DNA of 17,344 nt from JANNOG01 sp964516515. GTDB taxonomy: Bacteria; Actinomycetota; Actinomycetes; Actinomycetales; JBBAYJ01. The stretch is from contig CAZEYA010000069.1 of the NCBI GenBank assembly GCA_964516515.1, positions 1 to 17,344 on the forward strand, read 5' to 3'. Both the position numbers and the translations under genes were made by a program. Below the pieces are notes generated by a model. It was not told the DNA's origin, made no database searches, and saw nothing but the letters and a program-made list of their open reading frames with translations. Below are positions 1-6,185 of the stretch, in pieces (the stretch's first letter is position 1; the number at the start of each line of letters is the position of its first letter).

Positions 1-767
1 GCCCGGGGGTGGCGGGATGCTCGATCGGCACGAGCGGGGCGTTGCGGGTCATGGTCGACCGGCCCGCGGTCGACCCACTGGGCCGGGTCTTCTGCTACGC
101 CCTGACCGCTGACCGCTGGGTGGTCGGCGGGGCGATCAACAACGGCGGGGTGGTGCTGGATTGGGCGGGTGACGCCCTGGCACCGGACTTGGGCGAGCAC
201 CCGCACGAGGAACTGTTGCGGCTGGCCGAGACCGCGCCTGCGGGTTGCGGCGGACTGATCATGCTGCCGTACCTGTTCGGGGAGCGGGCACCCGACTGGA
301 GCTCGCTGCCGCGTGGCGCGTACGTCGGCCTGACCAGCTCCCATGGCCGCGCCCACCTCGTCCGCGCCGCCGTCGAGGGTGTCTGCCAACAACTCGCACT
401 GGTGATGCAGTCGATGCGAGCCGCCGGCCTGGAGGTCGACGAGATTCGGGCGACCGGCGGCTTCGCCCGCAGCCGGTGGTGGCGCCAGGTCCTGTCGGAC
501 TGCTTGGGCATGACCGTCGGCTACCCCAACGGGTACGAGGGGTCCAGCTTCGGCGCCGCACTGCTTGGGATGCAGGCCCTCGGACTGGTCGACACGATCG
601 ACATCGCGGCAGACCTCGTGACGATGACCGATCAGGTCAGGCCCGATGAGGCCACCGCAGCGACCTACGCCGCGCTCTCACCGGTCTTCGACCAACTCAA
701 CGATGCCCTGGCACCGACCTTCCGCACGCTGCGACGGATGGCGCCCGGTCTGCCCGTCATCCGTTAG
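1..767 (+). CDS. gntK: FGGY-family carbohydrate kinase, probably gluconokinase (5' end outside window)
   Basis: This is the C-terminal half of an FGGY kinase, which transfers the ATP gamma-phosphate to a sugar or sugar acid. The open frame runs in from the left edge, so the start is missing and about 255 residues are visible. Seen: an ATP-site Gly-Thr-Ser-Gly near the left edge, then WVVGGAINNGG, LPYLFGERAPDW, an AVEGV helix and ATGGFARSRWWRQVLSD, ending at TAG 765-767. From memory of the family, the WV(I/V)GG.(I/V)NNGG and ATGGFARS motifs fit FGGY gluconokinase better than xylulokinase or glycerol kinase; xylulokinase is the main alternative. Gluconokinase makes 6-phosphogluconate, which suits the oxidative pentose-phosphate operon 5 kb downstream. 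The substrate is an inference; the FGGY family call is firm. Confidence 0.72.
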   Translation, partial: PGVAGCSIGTSGALRVMVDRPAVDPLGRVFCYALTADRWVVGGAINNGGVVLDWAGDALAPDLGEHPHEELLRLAETAPAGCGGLIMLPYLFGERAPDWSSLPRGAYVGLTSSHGRAHLVRAAVEGVCQQLALVMQSMRAAGLEVDEIRATGGFARSRWWRQVLSDCLGMTVGYPNGYEGSSFGAALLGMQALGLVDTIDIAADLVTMTDQVRPDEATAATYAALSPVFDQLNDALAPTFRTLRRMAPGLPVIR

Positions 768-805
768 CCGATAGCCGTTAGCCGATAGCCGATAGCCGTT
801 AGCCG
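764..805. repeat. Six tandem heptamers (T/A)TAGCCG
   Basis: Six head-to-tail copies of (T/A)TAGCCG occupy 764-805 in the order T, A, T, A, A, T for the first base, followed by a partial ATA. The kinase stop codon (TAG 765-767) lies in the first unit. Because the period is seven, TAG occurs in all three forward frames. No inverted complement is present, so this is a simple repeat and not a hairpin. Confidence 0.85.
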
Positions 806-836
806 ATAAGGGCGTTCTCACCAGATCACCGACCGC

Positions 837-848
837 TGGATGCATCCA
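837..848. promoter_or_regulatory. Perfect 12-bp palindrome upstream of the DUF4397 gene
   Basis: TGGATGCATCCA is a perfect inverted repeat located about 100 bases before the ATG of the DUF4397 gene, in the 178-base gap 768-945. Its position and symmetry would suit a dimeric regulator binding site, but no second copy was noticed and no -10/-35 pair stands out nearby. The role is an inference. The rest of the gap holds the heptamer repeat and GCCGTGC/GCACGGC complementary segments at 855-916. Confidence 0.25.
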
Positions 849-945
849 CCAGGAGCCGTGCCGGCGTAGGACGGGTGTCAGCAGCACCTGGCGCACGGCC
901 CGACAGTGGTGCCGTGTCGTCACACACCCGCGAAAGGACTCGCTC

Positions 946-1755
946 ATGCGTTTCGCCCTTCTCACCGCCGCCGCCCTGGTGGCAGTGCCCTTCGCCGCGG
1001 CCGTCCCGGCCGCCGCCACCACCACCGGCAACGCCTCCGTGGTCGTCGTACACGCCGTCCCGGGCCTCACCGTCGACGTCTTCGCCAACGGCGAGGAGCT
1101 GCTCGCCGACTTCGAGCCGGGCACCATCACCGACCCGGTGTCGCTGCCCGCAGGTGACTACGACCTCGCGGTCTTCGCGGCAGGCGAGGGCCCGGATGGC
1201 GACCCTGCCATCGAGGCCAACGACGTCACCGTCCCGGCCGGCGCGAACATCAGCGTCGTCGCACATCTCAGCGCCGACGGCACCCCGACGCTGACGCCCT
1301 TCGTCAACGACGTCTCGAACGTCGCCGCGGGCCAGGCCCGGTTGACGGTCCGGCACACAGCGGCCGCGCCCGCCGTCGACATCCGCGCGAACGGCGCCGT
1401 CGCTTTCCCCAACGTCACCAACCCCAACGAGGGCACCACCGAGCTCCCTGCCGGTGACATCTCCGCCGACGTCGTCCTGGCCGGCACCACGACGGTGGCC
1501 ATCGGCCCCGCCGACCTCACCCTCGCCGAGGGAACCAACACGATCGTCTACGCCTGGGGCTCTGCCGAGGACGACACCCTCGCCCTGGCCGTGCAGACGA
1601 TCAGTGGCCTGCACTCCAACCCGGCCGGCGTCCCCTCCGGCACCGGTGGGTTCGCCGACCAGCTGCCGCTGACCCTCGGCGCGGTTGCCGTCGCCGGTCT
1701 GGGCCTCGCCCTGCTGGCCGGCGCCCGGGCGCGCCGGGCGACTCAGCGCGGCTGA
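946..1755 (+). CDS. Secreted two-domain DUF4397 protein with C-terminal membrane anchor
   Basis: The product is a 269-residue exported protein of unknown molecular function. It starts at ATG 946 behind an AAAGGA ribosome site. Residues 1-24 form a Sec signal peptide with an Ala-rich cleavage region. Two DUF4397 beta-rich repeats follow, at about 29-124 and 128-225; each opens with a V(V)H or VRH strand followed by VD(V/I).ANG, and carries an LPAGD turn. A Gly/Ser/Pro stretch (GVPSGTGG, about 229-236) leads to a hydrophobic helix (about 239-259) and a basic ARARRATQRG tail. This looks like a cell-wall sorting signal, yet no LPXTG or LAXTG motif is present. A class F sortase lies 120 bases downstream, so the protein is the obvious candidate substrate (inference). 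A plain C-terminal membrane anchor is the alternative. Confidence 0.82.
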   Translation: MRFALLTAAALVAVPFAAAVPAAATTTGNASVVVVHAVPGLTVDVFANGEELLADFEPGTITDPVSLPAGDYDLAVFAAGEGPDGDPAIEANDVTVPAGANISVVAHLSADGTPTLTPFVNDVSNVAAGQARLTVRHTAAAPAVDIRANGAVAFPNVTNPNEGTTELPAGDISADVVLAGTTTVAIGPADLTLAEGTNTIVYAWGSAEDDTLALAVQTISGLHSNPAGVPSGTGGFADQLPLTLGAVAVAGLGLALLAGARARRATQRG

Positions 1756-1791
1756 CCCAGCTGCCGAGTTGCCCCTGACCCGCCTTGAGTC

Positions 1792-1825
1792 CCCGGGTGC
1801 GGCATCGCCTGATGCCGCATCCGGG
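1792..1825 (+). terminator. Strong GC hairpin between DUF4397 and sortase genes
   Basis: CCCGGGTGCGGCATC (1792-1806) pairs with GATGCCGCATCCGGG (1811-1825) around the 4-base loop GCCT. All 15 positions pair, one as G-U. It lies 37 bases after the DUF4397 stop and about 50 before the sortase ATG. No T-run follows, so it could be a U-less terminator, a partial attenuator or a 3'-end stabiliser. Any of these would make surface protein mRNA more abundant than sortase mRNA. The structure is seen; the role is inferred. Confidence 0.55.
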
Positions 1826-1875
1826 ATCCACGGGCGGGCACACCTGGAACAGATCGCACCTGGGAGTAGGAATCC

Positions 1876-2604
1876 ATGAGACGAAGGACACAGGTGATCG
1901 CCTGGGCGGCCGCGGCCGCAGTCGGGCTGGCCGGAGCCGTTGGCGCCACGACGATCTGGCTTGTTGAGCGACCCTCGGCGCAGGCCGGTGAACCGCTGGC
2001 CACGTTGCGGACGGCGCAGCCGGCGGCTCCCACCACGGCTTCGACGCGACGCACAGCGGCCTCCGAGTCGAATGCGACATCCTCACTGCCGAGGCCGAGC
2101 ACGCGAGCCGCCGACCCTGAAGCGGTCGCCCGAGAACAGCAGGAGGTCGCTCCCCCGGTGCTGATCACGGTGGCTTCACTCGGTATCGAGGCCGACATCG
2201 ACCCGGTCGGGGTCGAAGTAGACGGCTCGATGACGATTCCCAAGTCCGCATCCCGGGTCGGCTGGTACCGATACGGTCCGGCGCCGACAGACGAGCAGGG
2301 CAACACGGTGCTCGCCGGTCACGTCGACACCGCCGCCGAGGGCCCTGGCGCGCTGTTCCGGCTGCGCCAGGCCGAGGTCGGCACCCGGATCACTGTCACC
2401 GATGCTGCCGGCATCATCCACGAGTACGAGGTGGCCGGCAAGGAGTCCGTCGTCAAGGCGGCACTGCCGGTGGAGGAGATCTTCGCCCGGGACGGCCGCC
2501 CGCTGCTGGTCCTGGTCACCTGCGGCGGCGAGTTCCAGCCCGAGTTGCGCAGCTACCGCGAGAACATCATCGTGACCGCGGTCCCCGTCGCCGGTGCGGC
2601 GTGA
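1876..2604 (+). CDS. Class F sortase (cysteine transpeptidase)
   Basis: This 242-residue sortase is membrane-anchored by its N-terminus. Sortases cleave a sorting signal on an exported protein and join it to the cell wall or another acceptor. Seen: a basic start followed by a transmembrane segment at about 7-30, a low-complexity Ala/Thr/Pro/Ser linker at about 35-90, then the sortase beta-barrel. The catalytic residues are His149 (VLAGHVDT), Cys216 (LVLVTCGG) and Arg228 (SYRENIIV). Size, the single N-terminal membrane segment and the barrel sequence fit the actinobacterial class F group; class E is the alternative. ATG 1876 follows GGAGTAGG. The stop overlaps a GTG at 2601 in the next frame. 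Its likely client is the adjacent DUF4397 protein (inference from context). Confidence 0.87.
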   Translation: MRRRTQVIAWAAAAAVGLAGAVGATTIWLVERPSAQAGEPLATLRTAQPAAPTTASTRRTAASESNATSSLPRPSTRAADPEAVAREQQEVAPPVLITVASLGIEADIDPVGVEVDGSMTIPKSASRVGWYRYGPAPTDEQGNTVLAGHVDTAAEGPGALFRLRQAEVGTRITVTDAAGIIHEYEVAGKESVVKAALPVEEIFARDGRPLLVLVTCGGEFQPELRSYRENIIVTAVPVAGAA

Positions 2605-2628
2605 CCGGCGGCGCGGTCGCAGTCAGCG

Positions 2629-2645
2629 GGACCAGCTACTGGTCC
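2629..2645. promoter_or_regulatory. Perfect inverted repeat between sortase and sigma factor genes
   Basis: GGACCAG (2629-2635) and CTGGTCC (2639-2645) are exact inverted copies around CTA. The repeat starts 25 bases after the sortase stop and ends 17 bases before the TATGGT element at 2663. It could be a short terminator hairpin for the sortase transcript or an operator over the -35 region of a sigma-factor promoter. The sequence is seen; both roles are inferred. Confidence 0.35.
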
Positions 2646-2662
2646 GCCCACGCCCGTCCACC

Positions 2663-2668
2663 TATGGT
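2663..2668 (+). promoter_or_regulatory. Candidate -10 element (TATGGT) for the sigma/anti-sigma operon
   Basis: TATGGT fits the actinobacterial TANNNT -10 consensus. Transcription would begin near 2675, beside an in-frame GTG at 2676 and an ATG at 2685 of the sigma-factor frame. No convincing TTGAC-like -35 is visible. The surrounding 12-mer CTATGGTGGGCG recurs at 2773-2784, where the second TATGGT overlaps the ATG I use as the sigma start. Confidence 0.3.
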
Positions 2669-2774
2669 GGGCGGGGTGGTATCGATGCCGGCGCGCAGTC
2701 ACGCACGGGAGGTCTGGCGTGGCAGGGGTCCGGGGCCGACCGGCGCCGCACCGCTGCCCCAGACCCCTGTGACT

Positions 2775-3335
2775 ATGGTGGGCGATCTGTCCGCTGCCAC
2801 CGATGCCGAGGTCGCCAGCGCTTTCTGTGCCGGCGACGAGACCGCGATCGCGGCCGCATACGCTCGATGGTCGCGCAACGTCCACGCGGCTGCGATGCGG
2901 TCACTGGGCAACGCCCATGACGCCGACGACATCACTCAGCACGTCTTCATCGCCGCATGGCGGGCGCGGGCGCAGTTCGACCCGGCCCGCGGCTCCCTGC
3001 CGGGCTGGCTCACCGGGATCTGCCGCAACGCGATCGCCGACCTGTGGGCCGAGCGGGCCCGCGCCGCCCGCCGCCAGGCGGCGGTGCAGGCGGAGCATCG
3101 CGGCGACAGCCATCCGTCGGCCGAGCAGCACACGACCGACCGCCTCATCGTGCTCGATGCGCTGGCCGACGAGGGCCAGCCAGCCAAGCGCATCATGGAG
3201 CTGGCCTTCTTTCATGACATGACGCACCACCAGGTGGCCGAGACCCTCGGGCTGCCGCTGGGGACCGTGAAGAGTCACATCCGCCGAACGCTGGTCAGGA
3301 TGCGGACCAGGCTGGAGGGATCCGATGCATACTGA
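2775..3335 (+). CDS. ECF-type RNA polymerase sigma factor, SigK-like
   Basis: This is a 186-residue extracytoplasmic-function sigma factor, a group-4 sigma-70 protein that redirects RNA polymerase to a stress or surface regulon. Sigma-2 spans about 15-92, with ADDITQHVFIAAWR and the GWLTGICRNAIAD helix. Sigma-4 spans about 125-181, with MELAFFHDMTHHQVAETLGL and the recognition helix PLGTVKSHIRRTLVRMR. The start is uncertain. The frame is open from GTG 2601, which overlaps the sortase stop; GTG 2676, ATG 2685 and GTG 2769 are also possible, and none has a good ribosome site. I use ATG 2775 because family homology begins just after it and the preceding 58 residues are Gly/Pro/Ala-rich and unlike an ECF N-terminus. 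It overlaps the anti-sigma gene by 11 bases. The SigK-like call rests on the RskA-type partner. Confidence 0.85.
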   Translation: MVGDLSAATDAEVASAFCAGDETAIAAAYARWSRNVHAAAMRSLGNAHDADDITQHVFIAAWRARAQFDPARGSLPGWLTGICRNAIADLWAERARAARRQAAVQAEHRGDSHPSAEQHTTDRLIVLDALADEGQPAKRIMELAFFHDMTHHQVAETLGLPLGTVKSHIRRTLVRMRTRLEGSDAY

Positions 3336-4104
3336 TCCCGACGTCCTGGCCCTGCATGCGCTCGGCGAGCACGAGCTGAGCGCCGCGGACCGGCAGCACC
3401 TGGCCGCGTGCGGCCGATGCCGCGCCGAAGCCTCGTCGCTGCGACAGGTCGTGGGCCTGGCTCGCGGAGCGGGCGAAGCTGACACGCACGCGACCGCCGG
3501 GCGCGAGGCGTCCACCGGCCCGTCGCCGCACGTCTGGTCCGGCATCGCCGCCGAGCTCAAGCTGTCTCCCGCGCTGCGTGAAGCTCCCCCCCAGCGGACC
3601 GGTCCGGCGCTCGGCTCGTCGCCCCCGGGTCGCGGTGAGCGAGCCACCGGGCCGGCTGCGCGCCGCACGCGGACCCGCCGCGTGCCATCGCTGGCAATGG
3701 CAGCTGCGCTCGCGATGGTGATCGCCGCCGTCGCGACGTCGATCGTCGTTCTGCGCCCGCAGGAGGACGCGCAGATCCAGCTGGCAGCACGACTGGAGCC
3801 GCTGCTCCCGGCCGCCGGCGGGGGCGATGCGGAGATCGTCGGGACCGGGACGCCGGACGCGAGCCTGCGCCTGACGGTGCAGGACCTACCGGATACCGGG
3901 GGCTACCACGAGGTGTGGCTGATCGACCTGGAGACCGGCCAGATGGTGTCCCTGGGTGTGGTTCCCGGCGACGGTCCGGCCAGCTTCGCCGTGCCGCCCG
4001 GCCTGGACCTGTCCCGCTACGACGTCGTCGACATCTCCGACGAGCCGCTCAACGGCGACCCCACACACTCCGGCGTCAGCCTGCTCCGGGGGACGCTCGC
4101 CTGA
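3325..4104 (+). CDS. RskA-like membrane anti-sigma factor
   Basis: A 259-residue anti-sigma factor that would hold the upstream ECF sigma factor at the membrane until released by a signal. Residues 1-45 form a zinc-type anti-sigma domain with His25-x3-Cys29-x2-Cys32 (HLAACGRC). A Pro/Arg-rich linker follows, then one transmembrane helix at about 121-143 preceded by RRTRTRR. The extracellular part (about 150-259) matches the RskA C-terminal domain: GYHEVWLID, MVSLGVV, LSRYDVVDISDEPLNGDPTHSG and a terminal LLRGTL. In mycobacteria the SigK/RskA pair is released by regulated proteolysis of RskA; that this protein acts the same way is inference. ATG 3325 lies inside the sigma gene, which implies translational coupling and balanced synthesis. 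No site-1 or site-2 protease gene is in the window. Confidence 0.88.
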   Translation: MHTDPDVLALHALGEHELSAADRQHLAACGRCRAEASSLRQVVGLARGAGEADTHATAGREASTGPSPHVWSGIAAELKLSPALREAPPQRTGPALGSSPPGRGERATGPAARRTRTRRVPSLAMAAALAMVIAAVATSIVVLRPQEDAQIQLAARLEPLLPAAGGGDAEIVGTGTPDASLRLTVQDLPDTGGYHEVWLIDLETGQMVSLGVVPGDGPASFAVPPGLDLSRYDVVDISDEPLNGDPTHSGVSLLRGTLA

Positions 4105-4140
4105 GGCACCCCTCACCGCACCGCTCGGCCCGGACCTTCC

Positions 4141-4146
4141 TATTGT
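4141..4146 (+). promoter_or_regulatory. Leaderless-type -10 element (TATTGT) for ctaA
   Basis: TATTGT matches TANNNT and ends exactly 7 bases before the G of the ctaA GTG codon at 4153, which places that codon at +1 of the transcript. The GGAGG at 4147-4151 is only one base from the GTG, too close to act as a normal ribosome site, and this favours leaderless translation. No clear -35 is visible. Confidence 0.55.
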
Positions 4147-4152
4147 GGAGGC

Positions 4153-5088
4153 GTGACAGCGATCGCGTCCGGCACCGCCGCAGCACCGTCGACGGCACCG
4201 CCCCCCGGCCCACCGTGGCTGTGGCGCGCCGCGGTGCTCAATCTCGTCGTCCAGGTCGGCATCGTCGTCACGGGTGGCATCGTCCGCCTCACCGGGTCGG
4301 GACTGGGCTGCCCGACGTGGCCGGAGTGCGCGCCGGGATCACTGGTGCCGACCCCGGAGCAGACCGAGGGGGTCGCCAAGCTCATCGAGTTCGGCAACCG
4401 GCTGCTCACGTTCGTCGTCGGGCTGGCTGCGCTGGCCGTGCTCGTACTCGCGTGGCGCTACCGGCGGCGACTGCTGCCACTGGCCGCCTTGCCCCTGATC
4501 GGCACCCTCGGTCAGGCGGCGCTGGGCGGCTACACGGTGCTGACCGCGCTGCACCCGGCCACGGTTGCGGCCCACTTCCTGTTGTCCATGGTGCTCATCG
4601 CGGCCTCCACGCTGCTGCTGCAACGGATCGCCGAACCGGACGGGCGGGTCACCGCTCGGGTGGCGGGTCCGCTGCGTGCGCTGGCCTGGTCCCTGGCGGT
4701 AGTCGGCGCGCTGACCCTCGTGCTCGGCACCGTCGTGACAGGAAGTGGACCGCACTCCGGGGATGCCGACGAACCGGTCCGCTTCGCGGTCGACCCGCGC
4801 ACCGCCTCGATGCTGCACGCCGATGCCGTGCTGCTGTTCTGCGGGCTGCTGGTCGGCTACCTGGTGGCCGTTCGGCTGATGGGGCTGCGGGGGCGGCCAT
4901 GGGTGGCAGGGCTGGCGCTGCTCGGGGTGACCCTCGCGCAGGGCGCGATCGGGTACGCGCAATACTTCACCGGACTTCCTCGTGTCCTCGTGGTACTGCA
5001 CATGCTGGGTGCGAGCCTGTTCGTCGTGTCCCTCACCGCCGTCGTCCTGGCGACCCGCACCCGAGAAGGGCACCATGACCGCCATTGA
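4153..5088 (+). CDS. ctaA: Heme A synthase (COX15/CtaA family)
   Basis: CtaA oxidises the C8 methyl of heme O to a formyl group, giving heme A for aa3-type cytochrome oxidase. The 311-residue protein has about eight hydrophobic membrane segments. Seen: the first-loop cysteines Cys53 and Cys59 in GLGCPTWPECAPG, and the conserved histidines His141 (TVAAHFLL), His222 (SMLHADAV) and His283 (VVLHMLG), which fit the heme-ligand positions of the family. The catalytic Glu79 lies in IEFGNR, where the EXXHR motif of the Bacillus protein has His in place of Asn82; I believe this is common in actinobacterial CtaA. The GTG start is fixed by the -10 element 7 bases upstream and by lack of another start before the first membrane helix. 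The 3' end overlaps ctaB by 14 bases, so the two are co-translated. Confidence 0.93.
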   Translation: MTAIASGTAAAPSTAPPPGPPWLWRAAVLNLVVQVGIVVTGGIVRLTGSGLGCPTWPECAPGSLVPTPEQTEGVAKLIEFGNRLLTFVVGLAALAVLVLAWRYRRRLLPLAALPLIGTLGQAALGGYTVLTALHPATVAAHFLLSMVLIAASTLLLQRIAEPDGRVTARVAGPLRALAWSLAVVGALTLVLGTVVTGSGPHSGDADEPVRFAVDPRTASMLHADAVLLFCGLLVGYLVAVRLMGLRGRPWVAGLALLGVTLAQGAIGYAQYFTGLPRVLVVLHMLGASLFVVSLTAVVLATRTREGHHDRH

Positions 5089-6028
5089 CAGCAACACCGT
5101 CGACGTGGCGGCCGGCGGTCCGGCGCTGCGTCCCCCGCCCGCGGTCCGGCGCCGTCGCCGCCGCAAGATCGTGCTGGCGTACCTCGCGCTGACCAAACCG
5201 AGGATCATCGAACTGCTGCTGGTGACGACCCTGCCGACGATGCTGCTGGCTGCCGGTGGGCTGCCGCCGCTGGAGGTGATGGCCGCCACGCTGGTGGGCG
5301 GCGCGCTGGCGGCCGGCAGCGCCAACACCCTCAACCAGTACTTCGACCGTGACATCGACGCGGTGATGACCCGCACCCACCACCGCCCGATCCCCAGCGG
5401 CGTGATCAGCCCCCGAGCGGCGCTGATCTTCGGGGCGATCCTCGCCGCGGCGTCCGTCGCGGTGCTGTGGTCGATGACCACCGGGTTGGCCACTGCGCTC
5501 GCGGTGGCGGCGATCGTCATGTACGTGGTCGGCTACACCTTGATCCTCAAGCGCCGCACCCCCCAGAACATCGTGTGGGGCGGGGCAGCCGGGTGCATGC
5601 CCGTCCTGATCGCCTGGGCCGCCGTCACGGGCAGCCTGACCTGGGCACCCATTGTGCTCTTCGGGATCGTCTTCTTCTGGACGCCGCCGCACTACTGGCC
5701 ACTGTCGTTGCGCTACCGCGAGGACTACGCCGCGGCGGGGGTGCCCATGCTGCCGGTCGTCGCGTCACCGCGGCAGGTGGCGGGGCAGGTGCTGGCACAT
5801 ACCGGCGCGCTGCTGGTGTGCAGCCTCGTCCTGATCCCGGTGGCCGGCATGGGATGGCTGTACGGCGTTGCCGCCGTCGCCGCCGGTGCCGTGTTCTGGC
5901 TGACAGCTGCCGGCTTCGCTCGTCGGCTGGTGCGCGGCGAACCGCCCCATGCCATGCGGCTGTTCCACGTCTCCATCAGTTACCTGACCGTAATATTTCT
6001 GGCAGTCGGCGCGGACGCCCTGCTCTGA
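5075..6028 (+). CDS. ctaB: Protoheme IX farnesyltransferase (heme O synthase)
   Basis: CtaB joins a farnesyl group from farnesyl diphosphate to heme B, making heme O, the substrate of CtaA. It is an integral membrane prenyltransferase of the UbiA superfamily. The 317-residue product starts at ATG 5075 (GAGAAGG upstream), inside the 3' end of ctaA. Seen: a basic N-terminus with seven arginines before a lysine at 25-31, the TKPRIIELLLVT entry helix, the first diphosphate/Mg motif N87-x3-D91-x3-D95 with the RPIPSG loop after it, and the second conserved loop FFWTPPHYWPLSLRYREDYAAAGVPM. Length and spacing match the family. A longer frame back to 4982 lies wholly inside ctaA and has no family similarity. 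After the stop there is a weak GC hairpin (6035-6052) with no T-run. Confidence 0.95.
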   Translation: MTAIDSNTVDVAAGGPALRPPPAVRRRRRRKIVLAYLALTKPRIIELLLVTTLPTMLLAAGGLPPLEVMAATLVGGALAAGSANTLNQYFDRDIDAVMTRTHHRPIPSGVISPRAALIFGAILAAASVAVLWSMTTGLATALAVAAIVMYVVGYTLILKRRTPQNIVWGGAAGCMPVLIAWAAVTGSLTWAPIVLFGIVFFWTPPHYWPLSLRYREDYAAAGVPMLPVVASPRQVAGQVLAHTGALLVCSLVLIPVAGMGWLYGVAAVAAGAVFWLTAAGFARRLVRGEPPHAMRLFHVSISYLTVIFLAVGADALL

Positions 6029-6126
6029 CGGTCTCGCGGGGGCGGGCCCGCGGCGTGCCGGAAAGTCCCGACCCTCCGCAAGCGTCGGCGACCCGGCACG
6101 ATGCGCGAACCGTCACCCTCGGCGAC

Positions 6127-6132
6127 TAGGCT
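6127..6132 (+). promoter_or_regulatory. Possible -10 element for the tkt operon (TAGGCT)
   Basis: The 157-base gap between ctaB and tkt contains TAGGCT, a TANNNT match, 53 bases upstream of the tkt start codon, giving a leader of roughly 45 bases. No good -35 lies 16-18 bases before it. A start of transcription here is expected because this is the only sizeable gap ahead of the six-gene pentose-phosphate run, but the element itself is weak evidence. Confidence 0.3.
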
Positions 6133-6185
6133 CGCAGCGGCAGCATCGCCGCCCGATCTCCGTCTCGTTTCCTTAGGAGTGCCGC

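Noticed and set aside
678..1130. Minus-strand frame containing SANGYRL repeats
   Set aside because: The peptide repeat only reflects translation of the (T/A)TAGCCG heptamers; the rest is Ala/Thr/Arg-rich shadow of the DUF4397 gene.
4982..5074. 31-residue N-terminal extension of ctaB
   Set aside because: It lies within ctaA in another frame; ATG 5075 has a ribosome site and gives the normal family length.
3915..5078. 387-residue plus-strand frame crossing the anti-sigma and ctaA genes
   Set aside because: It is Arg/Gly/Ala/Pro-rich, matches no family, and overlaps two clear genes in a different frame.
6035..6052. Hairpin CGCGGG/CCCGCG after ctaB as a terminator
   Set aside because: Only 6 bp with a GC-rich loop and no T-run; such pairings are frequent at this GC content.
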